A stretch of 64,000 bases of DNA from Paenibacillus sp. PCH8 (GTDB lineage: Bacteria > Bacillota > Bacilli > Paenibacillales > Paenibacillaceae), in NCBI RefSeq assembly GCF_002968835.1, contig NZ_PKQK01000010.1, positions 32,851 through 96,850 on the forward strand, given 5' to 3'. Shown here piece after piece: positions 17,888-26,335 of this stretch. A program made the translations under genes and the position numbers. The notes beneath the pieces were generated by a model. It was not told where the DNA came from, searched no databases, and saw only the letters and a list, made by a program, of their open reading frames with translations. Positions within the stretch are counted from its first letter, which is position 1. Every line of letters begins with the position of its first letter.

Positions 17888-19876
17888 TTATGATGTAATC
17901 GCATTGCGTACACTTAAAATATACTTCGATTGATCCAGCGGACTAATCCCTCTGCGTTTGCGAGTATGAGTTACTTCTACAGGACAATCCTGGTATCCGG
18001 CAAACGAAGTGGTGAGCACCCCGCGGCCGCCGGTCTCTGAGCGCAGCTTCACCGGATAATCCATCGAGGTTGCAAGAGGCATAAGCCCTTCAATAATACA
18101 ACGTCCACTACCGATGACGGGAGCTTCAAAGGTTGCCCGCATATGTACCAGATCGCTCAGCGCCTTGCCACCGTATTCCTCCGGGATGGTAAGGCGGAAT
18201 TGAAGAAGTGGTTCGAGCAGAGTGGTACCTGTTCTCGCCAATCCATCCATGATTCCCATAGGCGTGGCTACGACAAAATCAAGCGGGTGGGTGTGCCAGA
18301 CATGATGTTCTCCCTCAACAAGGGTAATACGCAGATCAGTAACTTCCCAACCGAGCAAGCCTTGAGATAGCGCTTCAGGTATTCGGCGCTGCACTTCATT
18401 CTGATAACGTAAGAGCAGGTGATCCGTCCTGACGGTGGAGGTATAGATTAGGCCACTTCCCCGAGGAAGTGGTTCAATCCTGAAACGGAGGACGGCCCAG
18501 CAGGGCTTGGGCATTGTATAAGCGATGTATCCTTCACCTGATACACGAGGTGTCTCCTTGTAGATGACGGATGGCGGGTCGAACATCACATCCAGTCCGA
18601 ACCGGCTCATTAACAGGCTGGATAAGATCTCAAGCTGAATCGTACCCATGACCTTGAGATGCAATTCACGTTCCTCCGGCAGCCATTGCAGATCGAGCAG
18701 GGGTTCTTCATCTGTCAGTTCCTGTAATGCTGCCACAAGATCGGGGTATTGTGCCGGGTCCTTGCCATGTACCTGTACTGTTAACAGCGGCGTAGCCATC
18801 TGTGGCAGAGGAGGTACACCCTCGGGGCTGCCTATAATGTCGCCCACATGTGTGTCGCTCAGTCCATACAGCGTAGCGATCTGTCCGGCGTGTACGGCAC
18901 CGGTATCCGCCCATTTCTTTCCGTCCATGCGGCGAATCTGAGTCACTTTCTCTTCGAGCTCCCGGGTTGAATTATGAATGGAATCCCGGTTGTAGAGGCT
19001 GCCACCATACATGCGAACGTAAGCCGCGCGTCCCATCGTACGATCACGTTCAATTTTGAATACCACACCCGACACTGGAGAATCCGCAGGCTGTGCAGGT
19101 GGAGGAAGAAATTCAATTACTGCATCCAGCAATTCGGTGACACCGATTCCTTTGCCGGAGGCACCATAACACACAGGGAACATCTTACCCTGATGCACAT
19201 GCTGCAAGAACACTTCGTTCAGAACCCTTGGGGATAACGGATTCTCATGAATATAGGCTTCCATGACCTCCTCGTCCAGTTCGGCAAGCATCTCGACCAG
19301 ACCCGGAATAGATGGAGTGCAATCGGGTAGAGAATCTGGATTCGGATTCCAAAGGCAGTCTATGCCAAGAAACGAATCTTCATGGATCTGGTACGTTTGG
19401 ATTTCGCATGCGAAGGGGGACAGGGTGGAACGAATCTGCTCCATTACTGCTGAGGCAGACGCGCCAATCCGATCCAGTTTATTGATATATATGATCGTAG
19501 GGATACGAAGTGAACGAAGGGCATGCCAGATGGCTTCACTTTGGGACTGAATCCCCTCCACTGCTGACAGAATAAGAATAGCGCCATCCATGATCCTCAG
19601 CGTTCGCTCAACTTCGGAGCTAAAATCAATGTGTCCAGGCGTATCAATGAGGTCAATGATGGTGTTCTTCCAGATTAGTGAGGTCATGGAAGCCTGAACG
19701 GATATGCCTCGTTCTTTCTCGATGTCGAGCGAGTCTGTGGCTGTTGTTCCGTCATCTACACGTCCTGGGCTACGGACAACCCCGCTCTCAAATAACATAT
19801 GCTCGGTGGTGGTTGTTTTCCCCGCATCCACATGGGCAAAGATCCCGATATTCCTGCGGTTGGGTTCATTTAACAT
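17888..19876 (-). CDS. TetM/TetO-like ribosomal-protection-type translational GTPase
   Basis: A 662-residue EF-G-like GTPase. G motifs are intact: AHVDAGKTTTTE (G1), ERGISVQ (G2), DTPGHIDF (G3) and NKLDR (G4). Collinear similarity to TetM extends through all domains, including PLPRGSGL and LLGWEVTDLRI in domain IV and the KGYH-like AGYQDCPVE near the end, so it is closer to ribosomal protection proteins than to EF-G. The family removes tetracycline from the ribosome or acts as a ribosome-associated factor. The domain IV tip loop reads HHVWHTHPLDF, where TetM has YYSPVSTPADF, so the residues thought to reach the drug site are not conserved. I see no mobile-element context or upstream leader peptide. 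Resistance is unproven; it is probably an intrinsic paralogue. Confidence 0.88.
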   Translation of the reverse strand: MLNEPNRRNIGIFAHVDAGKTTTTEHMLFESGVVRSPGRVDDGTTATDSLDIEKERGISVQASMTSLIWKNTIIDLIDTPGHIDFSSEVERTLRIMDGAILILSAVEGIQSQSEAIWHALRSLRIPTIIYINKLDRIGASASAVMEQIRSTLSPFACEIQTYQIHEDSFLGIDCLWNPNPDSLPDCTPSIPGLVEMLAELDEEVMEAYIHENPLSPRVLNEVFLQHVHQGKMFPVCYGASGKGIGVTELLDAVIEFLPPPAQPADSPVSGVVFKIERDRTMGRAAYVRMYGGSLYNRDSIHNSTRELEEKVTQIRRMDGKKWADTGAVHAGQIATLYGLSDTHVGDIIGSPEGVPPLPQMATPLLTVQVHGKDPAQYPDLVAALQELTDEEPLLDLQWLPEERELHLKVMGTIQLEILSSLLMSRFGLDVMFDPPSVIYKETPRVSGEGYIAYTMPKPCWAVLRFRIEPLPRGSGLIYTSTVRTDHLLLRYQNEVQRRIPEALSQGLLGWEVTDLRITLVEGEHHVWHTHPLDFVVATPMGIMDGLARTGTTLLEPLLQFRLTIPEEYGGKALSDLVHMRATFEAPVIGSGRCIIEGLMPLATSMDYPVKLRSETGGRGVLTTSFAGYQDCPVEVTHTRKRRGISPLDQSKYILSVRNAITS

Positions 19877-20017
19877 GAAAGTAAAGCTCCTCTGACAACG
19901 GATTGCAATCTTTCTGACAAGTGATCATTCAACTTATCATACCATATCTTATATATGGAAGAATATGTGGATATATATGATTAGAGCTGGAGACCTATAT
20001 CCCAGGCCATCTCTTAT

Positions 20018-20893
20018 TTAGCGGGAATTGCACATGGTTCTTCGGTAGGCTGCGGGTGTGGTGCCGGTTAATTTTTTGAATTGACGGTAAAAGTGGGGCA
20101 GACTGTCGAACCCGCAGGCATCGGCCACGGCTGCCATCGTGTCATCGCCTTGCACCAGATGCTCCTTCGCCATAATGACCCTGCGGGCCAATGCGTAATC
20201 GGTCAACGTCATGCCCGTGTATCGTTTGAAGGCACGACTGAAATGAGCGGGAGATACGGCCGCTTGTTGTGCCAGTTCAGGCAAGGAAAGACCACCTCGA
20301 AGCTTGTCATCGATATGGGAGAGTGTTGAGGTGAGCCACGAGGGACCAAGGGCAGATCTGCCCGGTTTAACAGGCTCAGAATCCTCCAGTCGTTCCAGAA
20401 AAATGAGCAACAGTTGCAGCCTTAACAGGGCCGCATGTGCGCTCAAATGATGATCGAGCTGAAATTCCGCCTGAATGTCATCAATAAGAGTAGTGACCTG
20501 TACTCGCTCCCCTGCGCTTAGATGCCGCTTGTACATTCGTTGTCTGCGACAACGTTCAAATAGGCTCAGCAGGGATGAAGCTGCGCTTCTGGTGGTCGAT
20601 CCCAGCAATCCTGGACTGAAGAATAGTGCGGAAGATGTGACCGGATTGCCTGCATCTGGCAAGGCACGGTGTACCGTACTGCCCGGAATGATAAAGAGAT
20701 CCCCTTCCTGCATATCCTCAAGACCCGTATCAATAAAAATACTACCCTGACCACGATATACATAAATAATTTCATGCCAGTCGTGAAGGTGATCCGGCAA
20801 CTCGTTCTGAGGGGATTTCGTGTCGCTGTACACCAAGCGGAAGGGAATACCAGATTCTGCTTGTATGGTCGTACGGACGGGTGAATGATTCAT
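20018..20893 (-). CDS. AraC-family regulator, probable regulator of the tagaturonate/altronate operon
   Basis: A 291-residue regulator with an N-terminal cupin sensor (HDWHEIIYVYRGQGSIFIDT, near 38-57) and a C-terminal double helix-turn-helix of AraC type (LPELAQQAAVSPAHFSRAFK, then VADACGFDSLPHFYRQFKKL). It starts at ATG 20893, five bases after AAAGGAG. It is divergent from uxaB across about 190 bp, the usual position of a local activator that senses a pathway sugar acid. The effector is inferred from the neighbours as a galacturonate-pathway intermediate. Confidence 0.92.
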   Translation of the reverse strand: MNHSPVRTTIQAESGIPFRLVYSDTKSPQNELPDHLHDWHEIIYVYRGQGSIFIDTGLEDMQEGDLFIIPGSTVHRALPDAGNPVTSSALFFSPGLLGSTTRSAASSLLSLFERCRRQRMYKRHLSAGERVQVTTLIDDIQAEFQLDHHLSAHAALLRLQLLLIFLERLEDSEPVKPGRSALGPSWLTSTLSHIDDKLRGGLSLPELAQQAAVSPAHFSRAFKRYTGMTLTDYALARRVIMAKEHLVQGDDTMAAVADACGFDSLPHFYRQFKKLTGTTPAAYRRTMCNSR

Positions 20894-21085
20894 AGAGACT
20901 CCTTTCCAGACGTTCGTCTACGACCAGATGTTAAACCAAGTCATGAGAGAGTATATTTACCGCAATATAAGCAATTTAATTTCCTTTTATTGATGATACA
21001 ATGAATTTAAAGCGTTTTCAATAAAGGGGTGCAATGCCTCTGGGCTGCATTCAGAAAGTACAAATAATCGATGAGGTGAGTGTCC

Positions 21086-22603
21086 ATGTCGGCAAGCACG
21101 AAACGGCCAAGGTTGAAGCTGAATCTGTTGGGAAGCGATGGTCAGCGCAAGTGCAAGGAGATTATGGAGCGTCCCGTTAAAGTTTTGCAGATAGGAGAAG
21201 GTAATTTCTTGCGGGGATTTGCGGACTGGATGCTTCATGAGAGTGCCAGACAAGGCAAATTCCACGGAAGTGTAGCCGTTACACAACCACGACCGGGAGG
21301 AAAGGCCAAGCTGGAACAGATTCGTGACCAGGACGGATTATACACGATGATTACGCGTGGACTGTCTCAAGGGAAGCCGGTTGAACGGACAGAGTTGATC
21401 TCCATTTTCTCACAGTGCATCAATCCTTATGAAGATTGGGCGGCCTTTTTGGAACTGGCGAAACTGCCTTCACTTGAGTTTGTAATCTCCAATACAACCG
21501 AATCGGGATTGAAATATATACAATCAGCGTATATCGAGGGTGAGCCGGTTCAATCGTTCCCAGGCAAACTGACGGTGTTCCTGCATCAGCGATATTTGAA
21601 CTTTGAAGGTGACCAATCCAGAGGTCTGATTCACCTGCCGTGTGAGCTGCTTGAAGGCAATGGCGATGTACTGCGTAGTTGTGTCCTTCGTCATAGTGAA
21701 GATTATGGATTCTCTGAAGGCTTCCGTTCGTGGATTGAGAATCATAATTCCTTCCTGAACAATCTGGTGGATCGCATTGTCACAGGTGCGCCAAATCCGA
21801 AGGAAGCTGAATCACTGACGAATCGCTGGGGGTATGAGGACCAGTTGGTTAATACGGCAGAGCCCTATCATTTCTGGGCGATACAGGGAGATGAATCACT
21901 GGACAAAAAGCTCCCACTCAAGCAGGCAGGGCTCAATGTACACTGGGTGAAAGATTTGAAGCCTTTTCAGGTTCGTAAAGTTAGGATTCTAAACGGTGCA
22001 CATACTTTGATGTCATCACTCGGCATTCTGAAAGGCAAACAATATGTGAGAGAGACGATGGAAGACCCGCAATTCGGTTCATGGATCAGGGAAGCGGTTC
22101 ATCAGGAGATCGTACCTGCTCTGGATATGCCTGATCATGATCTGGAACAGTATGCGGAAGAAGTATTCGAACGTTTTCTTAACCCGTACATTGATCACAA
22201 TTTGCAGGATATTGCGCTGAATACGATAGGTAAATTCAAGGTTCGTGTGCTGCCAACACTTTTGTCCTATGAGCAGAATCAGGGAAGCTGGCCAGAACGT
22301 TTAATCCAGGGATTTGCCGGACTACTGTGTCTCTACCGTCCTGTACAAACGCCAGAAGGCTACAAGGGACATCGACTGAATGGGAATGACGTTCTGTTGC
22401 GAGATGATCCGGATGTACTTGCTGCTTTAGCTGCACACTGGGAAGGTTATGCTTCGCTGAACAGGAATCAGGATCAATTAAACGGAAGGGTGGCAGCTGT
22501 GTTATCGGATACCTTGATCTGGGGCGAAAATCTGGATGCAAGAGAAGGGCTGCGCGCAGCACTCGTTCATGAAATCAATCTACTGGAAGGTGAAGGGGAA
22601 TGA
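21086..22603 (+). CDS. uxaB: Tagaturonate reductase (altronate oxidoreductase)
   Basis: A 505-residue member of the mannitol dehydrogenase/UxaB family. It reduces D-tagaturonate to D-altronate with NADH in galacturonate breakdown. The N-terminal dinucleotide-binding segment VLQIGEGNFLRGFADWM lies near residues 33-49, followed by TTESGL; the catalytic region KVRILNGAHTLM with Lys and the Asn/His pair lies near 297-309. I prefer ATG 21086, six bases after GAGGTGA, over GTG 21080, which overlaps that site. Its stop overlaps the uxaA ATG (ATGA), so the pathway enzymes are coupled. Confidence 0.93.
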   Translation: MSASTKRPRLKLNLLGSDGQRKCKEIMERPVKVLQIGEGNFLRGFADWMLHESARQGKFHGSVAVTQPRPGGKAKLEQIRDQDGLYTMITRGLSQGKPVERTELISIFSQCINPYEDWAAFLELAKLPSLEFVISNTTESGLKYIQSAYIEGEPVQSFPGKLTVFLHQRYLNFEGDQSRGLIHLPCELLEGNGDVLRSCVLRHSEDYGFSEGFRSWIENHNSFLNNLVDRIVTGAPNPKEAESLTNRWGYEDQLVNTAEPYHFWAIQGDESLDKKLPLKQAGLNVHWVKDLKPFQVRKVRILNGAHTLMSSLGILKGKQYVRETMEDPQFGSWIREAVHQEIVPALDMPDHDLEQYAEEVFERFLNPYIDHNLQDIALNTIGKFKVRVLPTLLSYEQNQGSWPERLIQGFAGLLCLYRPVQTPEGYKGHRLNGNDVLLRDDPDVLAALAAHWEGYASLNRNQDQLNGRVAAVLSDTLIWGENLDAREGLRAALVHEINLLEGEGE

Positions 22604-24114
22604 ACACTACAAGTATAGTCAATGACTGGATTGCCATTCAGCCGCAGGATGATGTCATTATAGCTCTTAGGGATTATGCCAAAGGTGAACGCATTACACT
22701 GCCAGATAGTGTTTCTTTTGTATTATTGGATGATGTGCCCAAAGGACATAAGATTGCTGTGCACACCCTGACCCCCGGCGATGACGTGATGAAGTACGGC
22801 TTCTCGATCGGTATTGCCAAAGAGCAGATCGAGCAGGGGAGCTGGATTCACAGTCACAACCTCAAGACAGGTCTGCACGGATTACTTGAATATGAATATC
22901 AACCGGGAACCCAGGTTCAGACCGACATGCCTCCGGAACATTTACGGTCATTCGATGGATATCTGCGGCCCAACGGCGAAGCAGGTATCCGTAATGAGAT
23001 CTGGATTGTGAATACGGTTGGCTGTATCAATAAAGTATGTGAAGCATTGGCACGTATGGGGCAGACCCAGTTTGGAAATCGGGTAGATGGGGTATTTCAT
23101 TTTCCGCATCCGTTTGGGTGTTCGCAACTTGGTGATGATCTGAAGTATACGCAGCAGTTGCTGGCCTCGTTGGTGGAGCATCCGAATGCAGGGGGCGTAC
23201 TGGTCATCGGTCTGGGTTGTGAGAACAATCAGGTGGATGAGTTCCGTGAATGTATTGCGCCGGAATACCAAGGTAAAGTACGTTTTCTCAAGGCGCAGGA
23301 AGCGGATGACGAGCTTGAAGAAGGCCTTCGACTGATGGAAGAACTCGTGGAAATCGCCGAACATGAACAACGTCAGCCACTCCCGCTGAGCAAACTCAAA
23401 ATCGGCTTGAAGTGTGGCGGTTCCGACGGATTATCCGGCATTACAGCGAATCCATTGGTGGGCTCGGTTGCTGATATGCTGGTTGCTGCCGGGGGGACGG
23501 CTATTCTGACGGAAGTCCCTGAGATGTTTGGTGCGGAGACCATTTTGATGAATCGGGCTGCGAGCAAGCAGGTATTTCAAGATTTGGTGGACTTGGTGAA
23601 CGGCTTCAAGCAATATTTCGTGAACCATGGTCAGAATATTTATGAGAATCCTTCACCAGGCAACAAGGCTGGAGGAATTACGACTTTGGAGGAGAAGTCA
23701 CTGGGGTGTACACAAAAGGGCGGGCGATCTGAGGTAGTCGACGTTCTGCGATATGGCACACGTGTGACTCAAACCGGTCTGAACATTGTGGAAGCACCAG
23801 GTAATGATCTGGTGTCTGTTACGGCACTGTCGGCAGCCGGTGCACATATTGTTCTCTTCACAACAGGGCGGGGAACTCCGTTTGGAGGCCCGGTACCTAC
23901 CGTCAAGATTGCGACCCAATCGGATCTTGCCAATCGCAAAAAACACTGGATCGACTTCAATGCAGGCCAACTACTGGAAGGGCGCACGATGGATGAGGTG
24001 AAAGAGCAGCTGTTCAGTCAGCTGATCGACATTGCTTCAGGACGGTCACAGACACTCAGCGAGCAGCATGGATTTCGGGAGATTGCCATTTTCAAAGATG
24101 GTGTGATTCTCTGA
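22600..24114 (+). CDS. uxaA: Altronate dehydratase
   Basis: A 504-residue enzyme that converts D-altronate to 2-keto-3-deoxygluconate. An N-terminal SAF-type domain (residues ~1-100; GHKIAVHTLTPGDDVMKYG) is joined to the large catalytic domain, which contains FPHPFGCSQLG, GLGCENNQVDEF, LKCGGSDGLSGITANP and FTTGRGTPFG; the conserved Cys and His residues bind metal. The length agrees with UxaA proteins that carry both parts fused. It overlaps uxaB by 4 bp. The next steps (2-keto-3-deoxygluconate kinase and aldolase) and the first step (UxaC) are not in this window. Confidence 0.94.
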   Translation: MNTTSIVNDWIAIQPQDDVIIALRDYAKGERITLPDSVSFVLLDDVPKGHKIAVHTLTPGDDVMKYGFSIGIAKEQIEQGSWIHSHNLKTGLHGLLEYEYQPGTQVQTDMPPEHLRSFDGYLRPNGEAGIRNEIWIVNTVGCINKVCEALARMGQTQFGNRVDGVFHFPHPFGCSQLGDDLKYTQQLLASLVEHPNAGGVLVIGLGCENNQVDEFRECIAPEYQGKVRFLKAQEADDELEEGLRLMEELVEIAEHEQRQPLPLSKLKIGLKCGGSDGLSGITANPLVGSVADMLVAAGGTAILTEVPEMFGAETILMNRAASKQVFQDLVDLVNGFKQYFVNHGQNIYENPSPGNKAGGITTLEEKSLGCTQKGGRSEVVDVLRYGTRVTQTGLNIVEAPGNDLVSVTALSAAGAHIVLFTTGRGTPFGGPVPTVKIATQSDLANRKKHWIDFNAGQLLEGRTMDEVKEQLFSQLIDIASGRSQTLSEQHGFREIAIFKDGVIL

Positions 24115-24167
24115 TCCGATAGTAATGTCATATATCATGTGTAGTCCATTACAAAGTAGAACTACAG

Positions 24168-24210
24168 CCAATCCCGGTTGCCAACTGTATTATAACCGGG
24201 ATTGGTTTTA
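24168..24210. terminator. Bidirectional terminator after uxaA
   Basis: CCAATCCCGGTT (24168-24179) pairs with AACCGGGATTGG (24194-24205) over 12 bp, followed by TTTTAT. It also lies at the 3' end of the convergent gene at 24212. Confidence 0.9.
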
Positions 24211-24211
24211 T

Positions 24212-24898
24212 CTAGGTTCTGCTAATGCCTAGTGATTTGGCGATGCTTGATAGTGCGGCTGGTGAAGCGTGCTGCTGTAATTGTACGAGCAATAGTTCAC
24301 GTGCCTCTGTTGCGCTGCCTTCAAATGACTTAATACCATGACGTTTCATCCAGTGACCAGCGGTCTCATATGCGGAGCTGTTCCATGCAACTTTACCTTC
24401 AGCGAGACCTTCTTTTTCTTTGGTTCCACTGATCACAATGGCTGCATGTCCTTGAAGATCCAGAAGTCCACGATCGAATGCTTTTTTGTCCTCTTTTGCT
24501 CCGAAGCCGGTCTGAGATCGCAAGGCACGTCCATCGATACCTTCATGTTCTTCAACTTGTACATAGAGCTTGAACGCTTCACGGGAGATTAGTCCCGCTT
24601 CATATTGTTCCTCGATGGTTCTGGAGTCGGCAAGCAGTCGATGTACCCAGGGAAAGTACTCACGGGAGACGAAAAGTGCTTTCTTTTTGACGAATTTTCC
24701 ATATGCAGCAATGCCCTCTTCAGCGATACGTGAGCGCCATAACCAGGGATCGAGTGCATCATCCTTGTACCAGTGTTCTTCGGGTGTTAGCGATGACAGA
24801 GAAGGGTACTCGACAAACAGGGGGGCCAGCGGGAGCAGTCCAATAGACTGAATACGCTGGCCTGCTTCTTCGTATGTTACAACGGGTTCAACTCTCAT
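24212..24898 (-). CDS. Conserved protein of unknown function (possibly AlkZ-related)
   Basis: A 228-residue soluble protein without signal peptide or membrane segment. Visible features are LLPLAPLFVEYPSLSSLTPE near 22-41, DPWLWRSRIAEEGIAAYGKF near 50-69, and a basic segment KKKALFVSREYFPW. The phrase pattern reminds me of Bacilli proteins labelled AlkZ-related, but I see no catalytic motif that would establish glycosylase activity. It follows a WYL-domain regulator on the same strand after 39 bp, with AAGGAG 12 bases before ATG 24898; WYL proteins often accompany DNA-stress genes. Function remains unassigned. Confidence 0.75.
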   Translation of the reverse strand: MRVEPVVTYEEAGQRIQSIGLLPLAPLFVEYPSLSSLTPEEHWYKDDALDPWLWRSRIAEEGIAAYGKFVKKKALFVSREYFPWVHRLLADSRTIEEQYEAGLISREAFKLYVQVEEHEGIDGRALRSQTGFGAKEDKKAFDRGLLDLQGHAAIVISGTKEKEGLAEGKVAWNSSAYETAGHWMKRHGIKSFEGSATEARELLLVQLQQHASPAALSSIAKSLGISRT

Positions 24899-24937
24899 GA
24901 TATCAGCAGGCTCCTTTAAGTATATTGTATGGTGCAG

Positions 24938-25894
24938 CTATGACTTGGTTGAAGCTAGATATATTTGGCTTACTTCCTCGGCATGCTTACGAATCTCACA
25001 GCGAAGGTGGTGGGGTTCAATCACTTCGGCCTCACGTCCCAATCGGTAAAAGAAACGTACGGCCCATTCCCATTCCCTTGGTGGACAGAGAAATGACAAT
25101 TCCCAGATATCCGGAGAAATTTCAGTCATCTTCTCGGCGATATGCTCATCCTGTTCGGCTTCAACCATTCCCCGATAACTCAGTCGAACCTTAACCCGGG
25201 TGTGCTGCTGTTCTGGCAGTTGTGGTTTAATGCGCTGTTGTTGTGCCAGTTCGTTTAGTATCTGTGCATCCTGTGGCTCAATCGGCATGACCTCCATTAT
25301 TCGGTCAACCCTGAACAGACGTTGTTCACCATGCTCTACTGAATAAGCTTCACAATACCAGAAGCCGGAGGATGCATATATGCGTATGGGGCAGATCGGT
25401 AACCACCGTTGACGCGAAGCGGATCGATACAGTACACGTAACCATCCTTGTTCAGGTATACAGGAGAGAAGTGGGTCCATGTGACGAAGGATATAATTGC
25501 GGCTAGGGACATGATGATGCAGTTGTTTGAGCATGGGATCTATTCGGGCCATGATATCATCTGGAATGATAGCCTTAACCTTGTTCATCAGTGTCCAGCG
25601 TTTCTCGTGAAAGGGTGTGTCCGAGTACCGGTTCAGACCTTCGAGTGCGAATATAAGCGTCGCTGCTTCTACCGGGTCCAACTGTAATGGCGGCAATACG
25701 TACCCTTCCATAAGTCTGAAACCGCCTCCCGGACCAGAAATGGCAATGATGGGCACATTCATCTCGGAGAGGCACTGAATATCCCGGAGAATAGTGCGAC
25801 GGGAAACTTCAAACTTCTCACCCAATGAGTGCGCTGTTTCCTGACCATGCTGTAACGCCATAACGATGGCAGCGAGCCGATTTGTTCTGTTCAT
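24938..25894 (-). CDS. YafY-type HTH/WYL-domain transcriptional regulator
   Basis: A 318-residue DeoR-like regulator. The N-terminal winged helix (RLAAIVMALQHGQETAHSLG, then FEVSRRTILRDIQCLSEM) occupies residues ~5-55, followed by ISGPGGGFRLMEGY. A WYL domain lies at ~130-220; its motif is changed here (RSASRQRWLPICPIRIYASS, FWYCEAYSVEHGEQRLFRVDRI). A C-terminal WCX-like extension reads LFYRLGREAEVIEP-like sequence (present as FFYRLGREAEVIEP). WYL proteins sense nucleic-acid or nucleotide ligands in several systems. I choose ATG 25894, eight bases after ACGGAG, over GTG 25903, which overlaps that site. Confidence 0.9.
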   Translation of the reverse strand: MNRTNRLAAIVMALQHGQETAHSLGEKFEVSRRTILRDIQCLSEMNVPIIAISGPGGGFRLMEGYVLPPLQLDPVEAATLIFALEGLNRYSDTPFHEKRWTLMNKVKAIIPDDIMARIDPMLKQLHHHVPSRNYILRHMDPLLSCIPEQGWLRVLYRSASRQRWLPICPIRIYASSGFWYCEAYSVEHGEQRLFRVDRIMEVMPIEPQDAQILNELAQQQRIKPQLPEQQHTRVKVRLSYRGMVEAEQDEHIAEKMTEISPDIWELSFLCPPREWEWAVRFFYRLGREAEVIEPHHLRCEIRKHAEEVSQIYLASTKS

Positions 25895-26335
25895 GTCAGC
25901 CACTCCGTTTCGATCTATGTCCCGCCGGAAAGTGATACCGAAGTGATATTGCTATTGTATCAGCTGATAAGTGACATCATGGGTGTCACCTATTTTTTTG
26001 ATAATTAATTATTTTGCAATGGATCAAATGCATGATTCACACAAGCATGTTCCGGCGGGTTTCGTTTAAATGTGTGTCTCGTCCAATTCGCTTCGTATAC
26101 TGATATTTCCTTCTATTAAAAGACCTACAGAATATACCAAAAACCCGTATCCATGATAGTCAGATACGGGAAGTAGCAGGTTATTGACGTAAAGATACGA
26201 TAAAGGTCTAAATTTCATACCAATATCCTAACTGGAGACAAATTTGAGCGATATAAATGAATATATGTGACACTTTGTATCGCGTTCATTTTCATTACAT
26301 GTTGTGCTTCCCATGCTGAGAATATAGCGAATAGC
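25895..26335. other. Intergenic region between the WYL regulator and GH42 genes
   Basis: About 440 bp without a convincing ORF. It holds the upstream region of the WYL-regulator gene, with an inverted repeat GTGACA/TGTCAC at 25971-25989 that could be an operator, and the terminator of the beta-galactosidase gene. The remainder is AT-rich and I see nothing else in it. Confidence 0.6.
26137..26170 (-). terminator. Terminator of the GH42 beta-galactosidase gene
   Basis: On the minus strand CCCGTATC pairs with GATACGGG (arms at 26144-26151 and 26163-26170) with an 11-nt loop, followed by TTTTTGG. It lies about 165 bp after the stop codon. Confidence 0.8.

Noticed and set aside
17888..19876. Acquired tetracycline-resistance gene
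   Set aside because: TetM-like, but no mobile genes, no leader peptide and a changed domain IV tip; kept as a TetM-like factor without claiming resistance.
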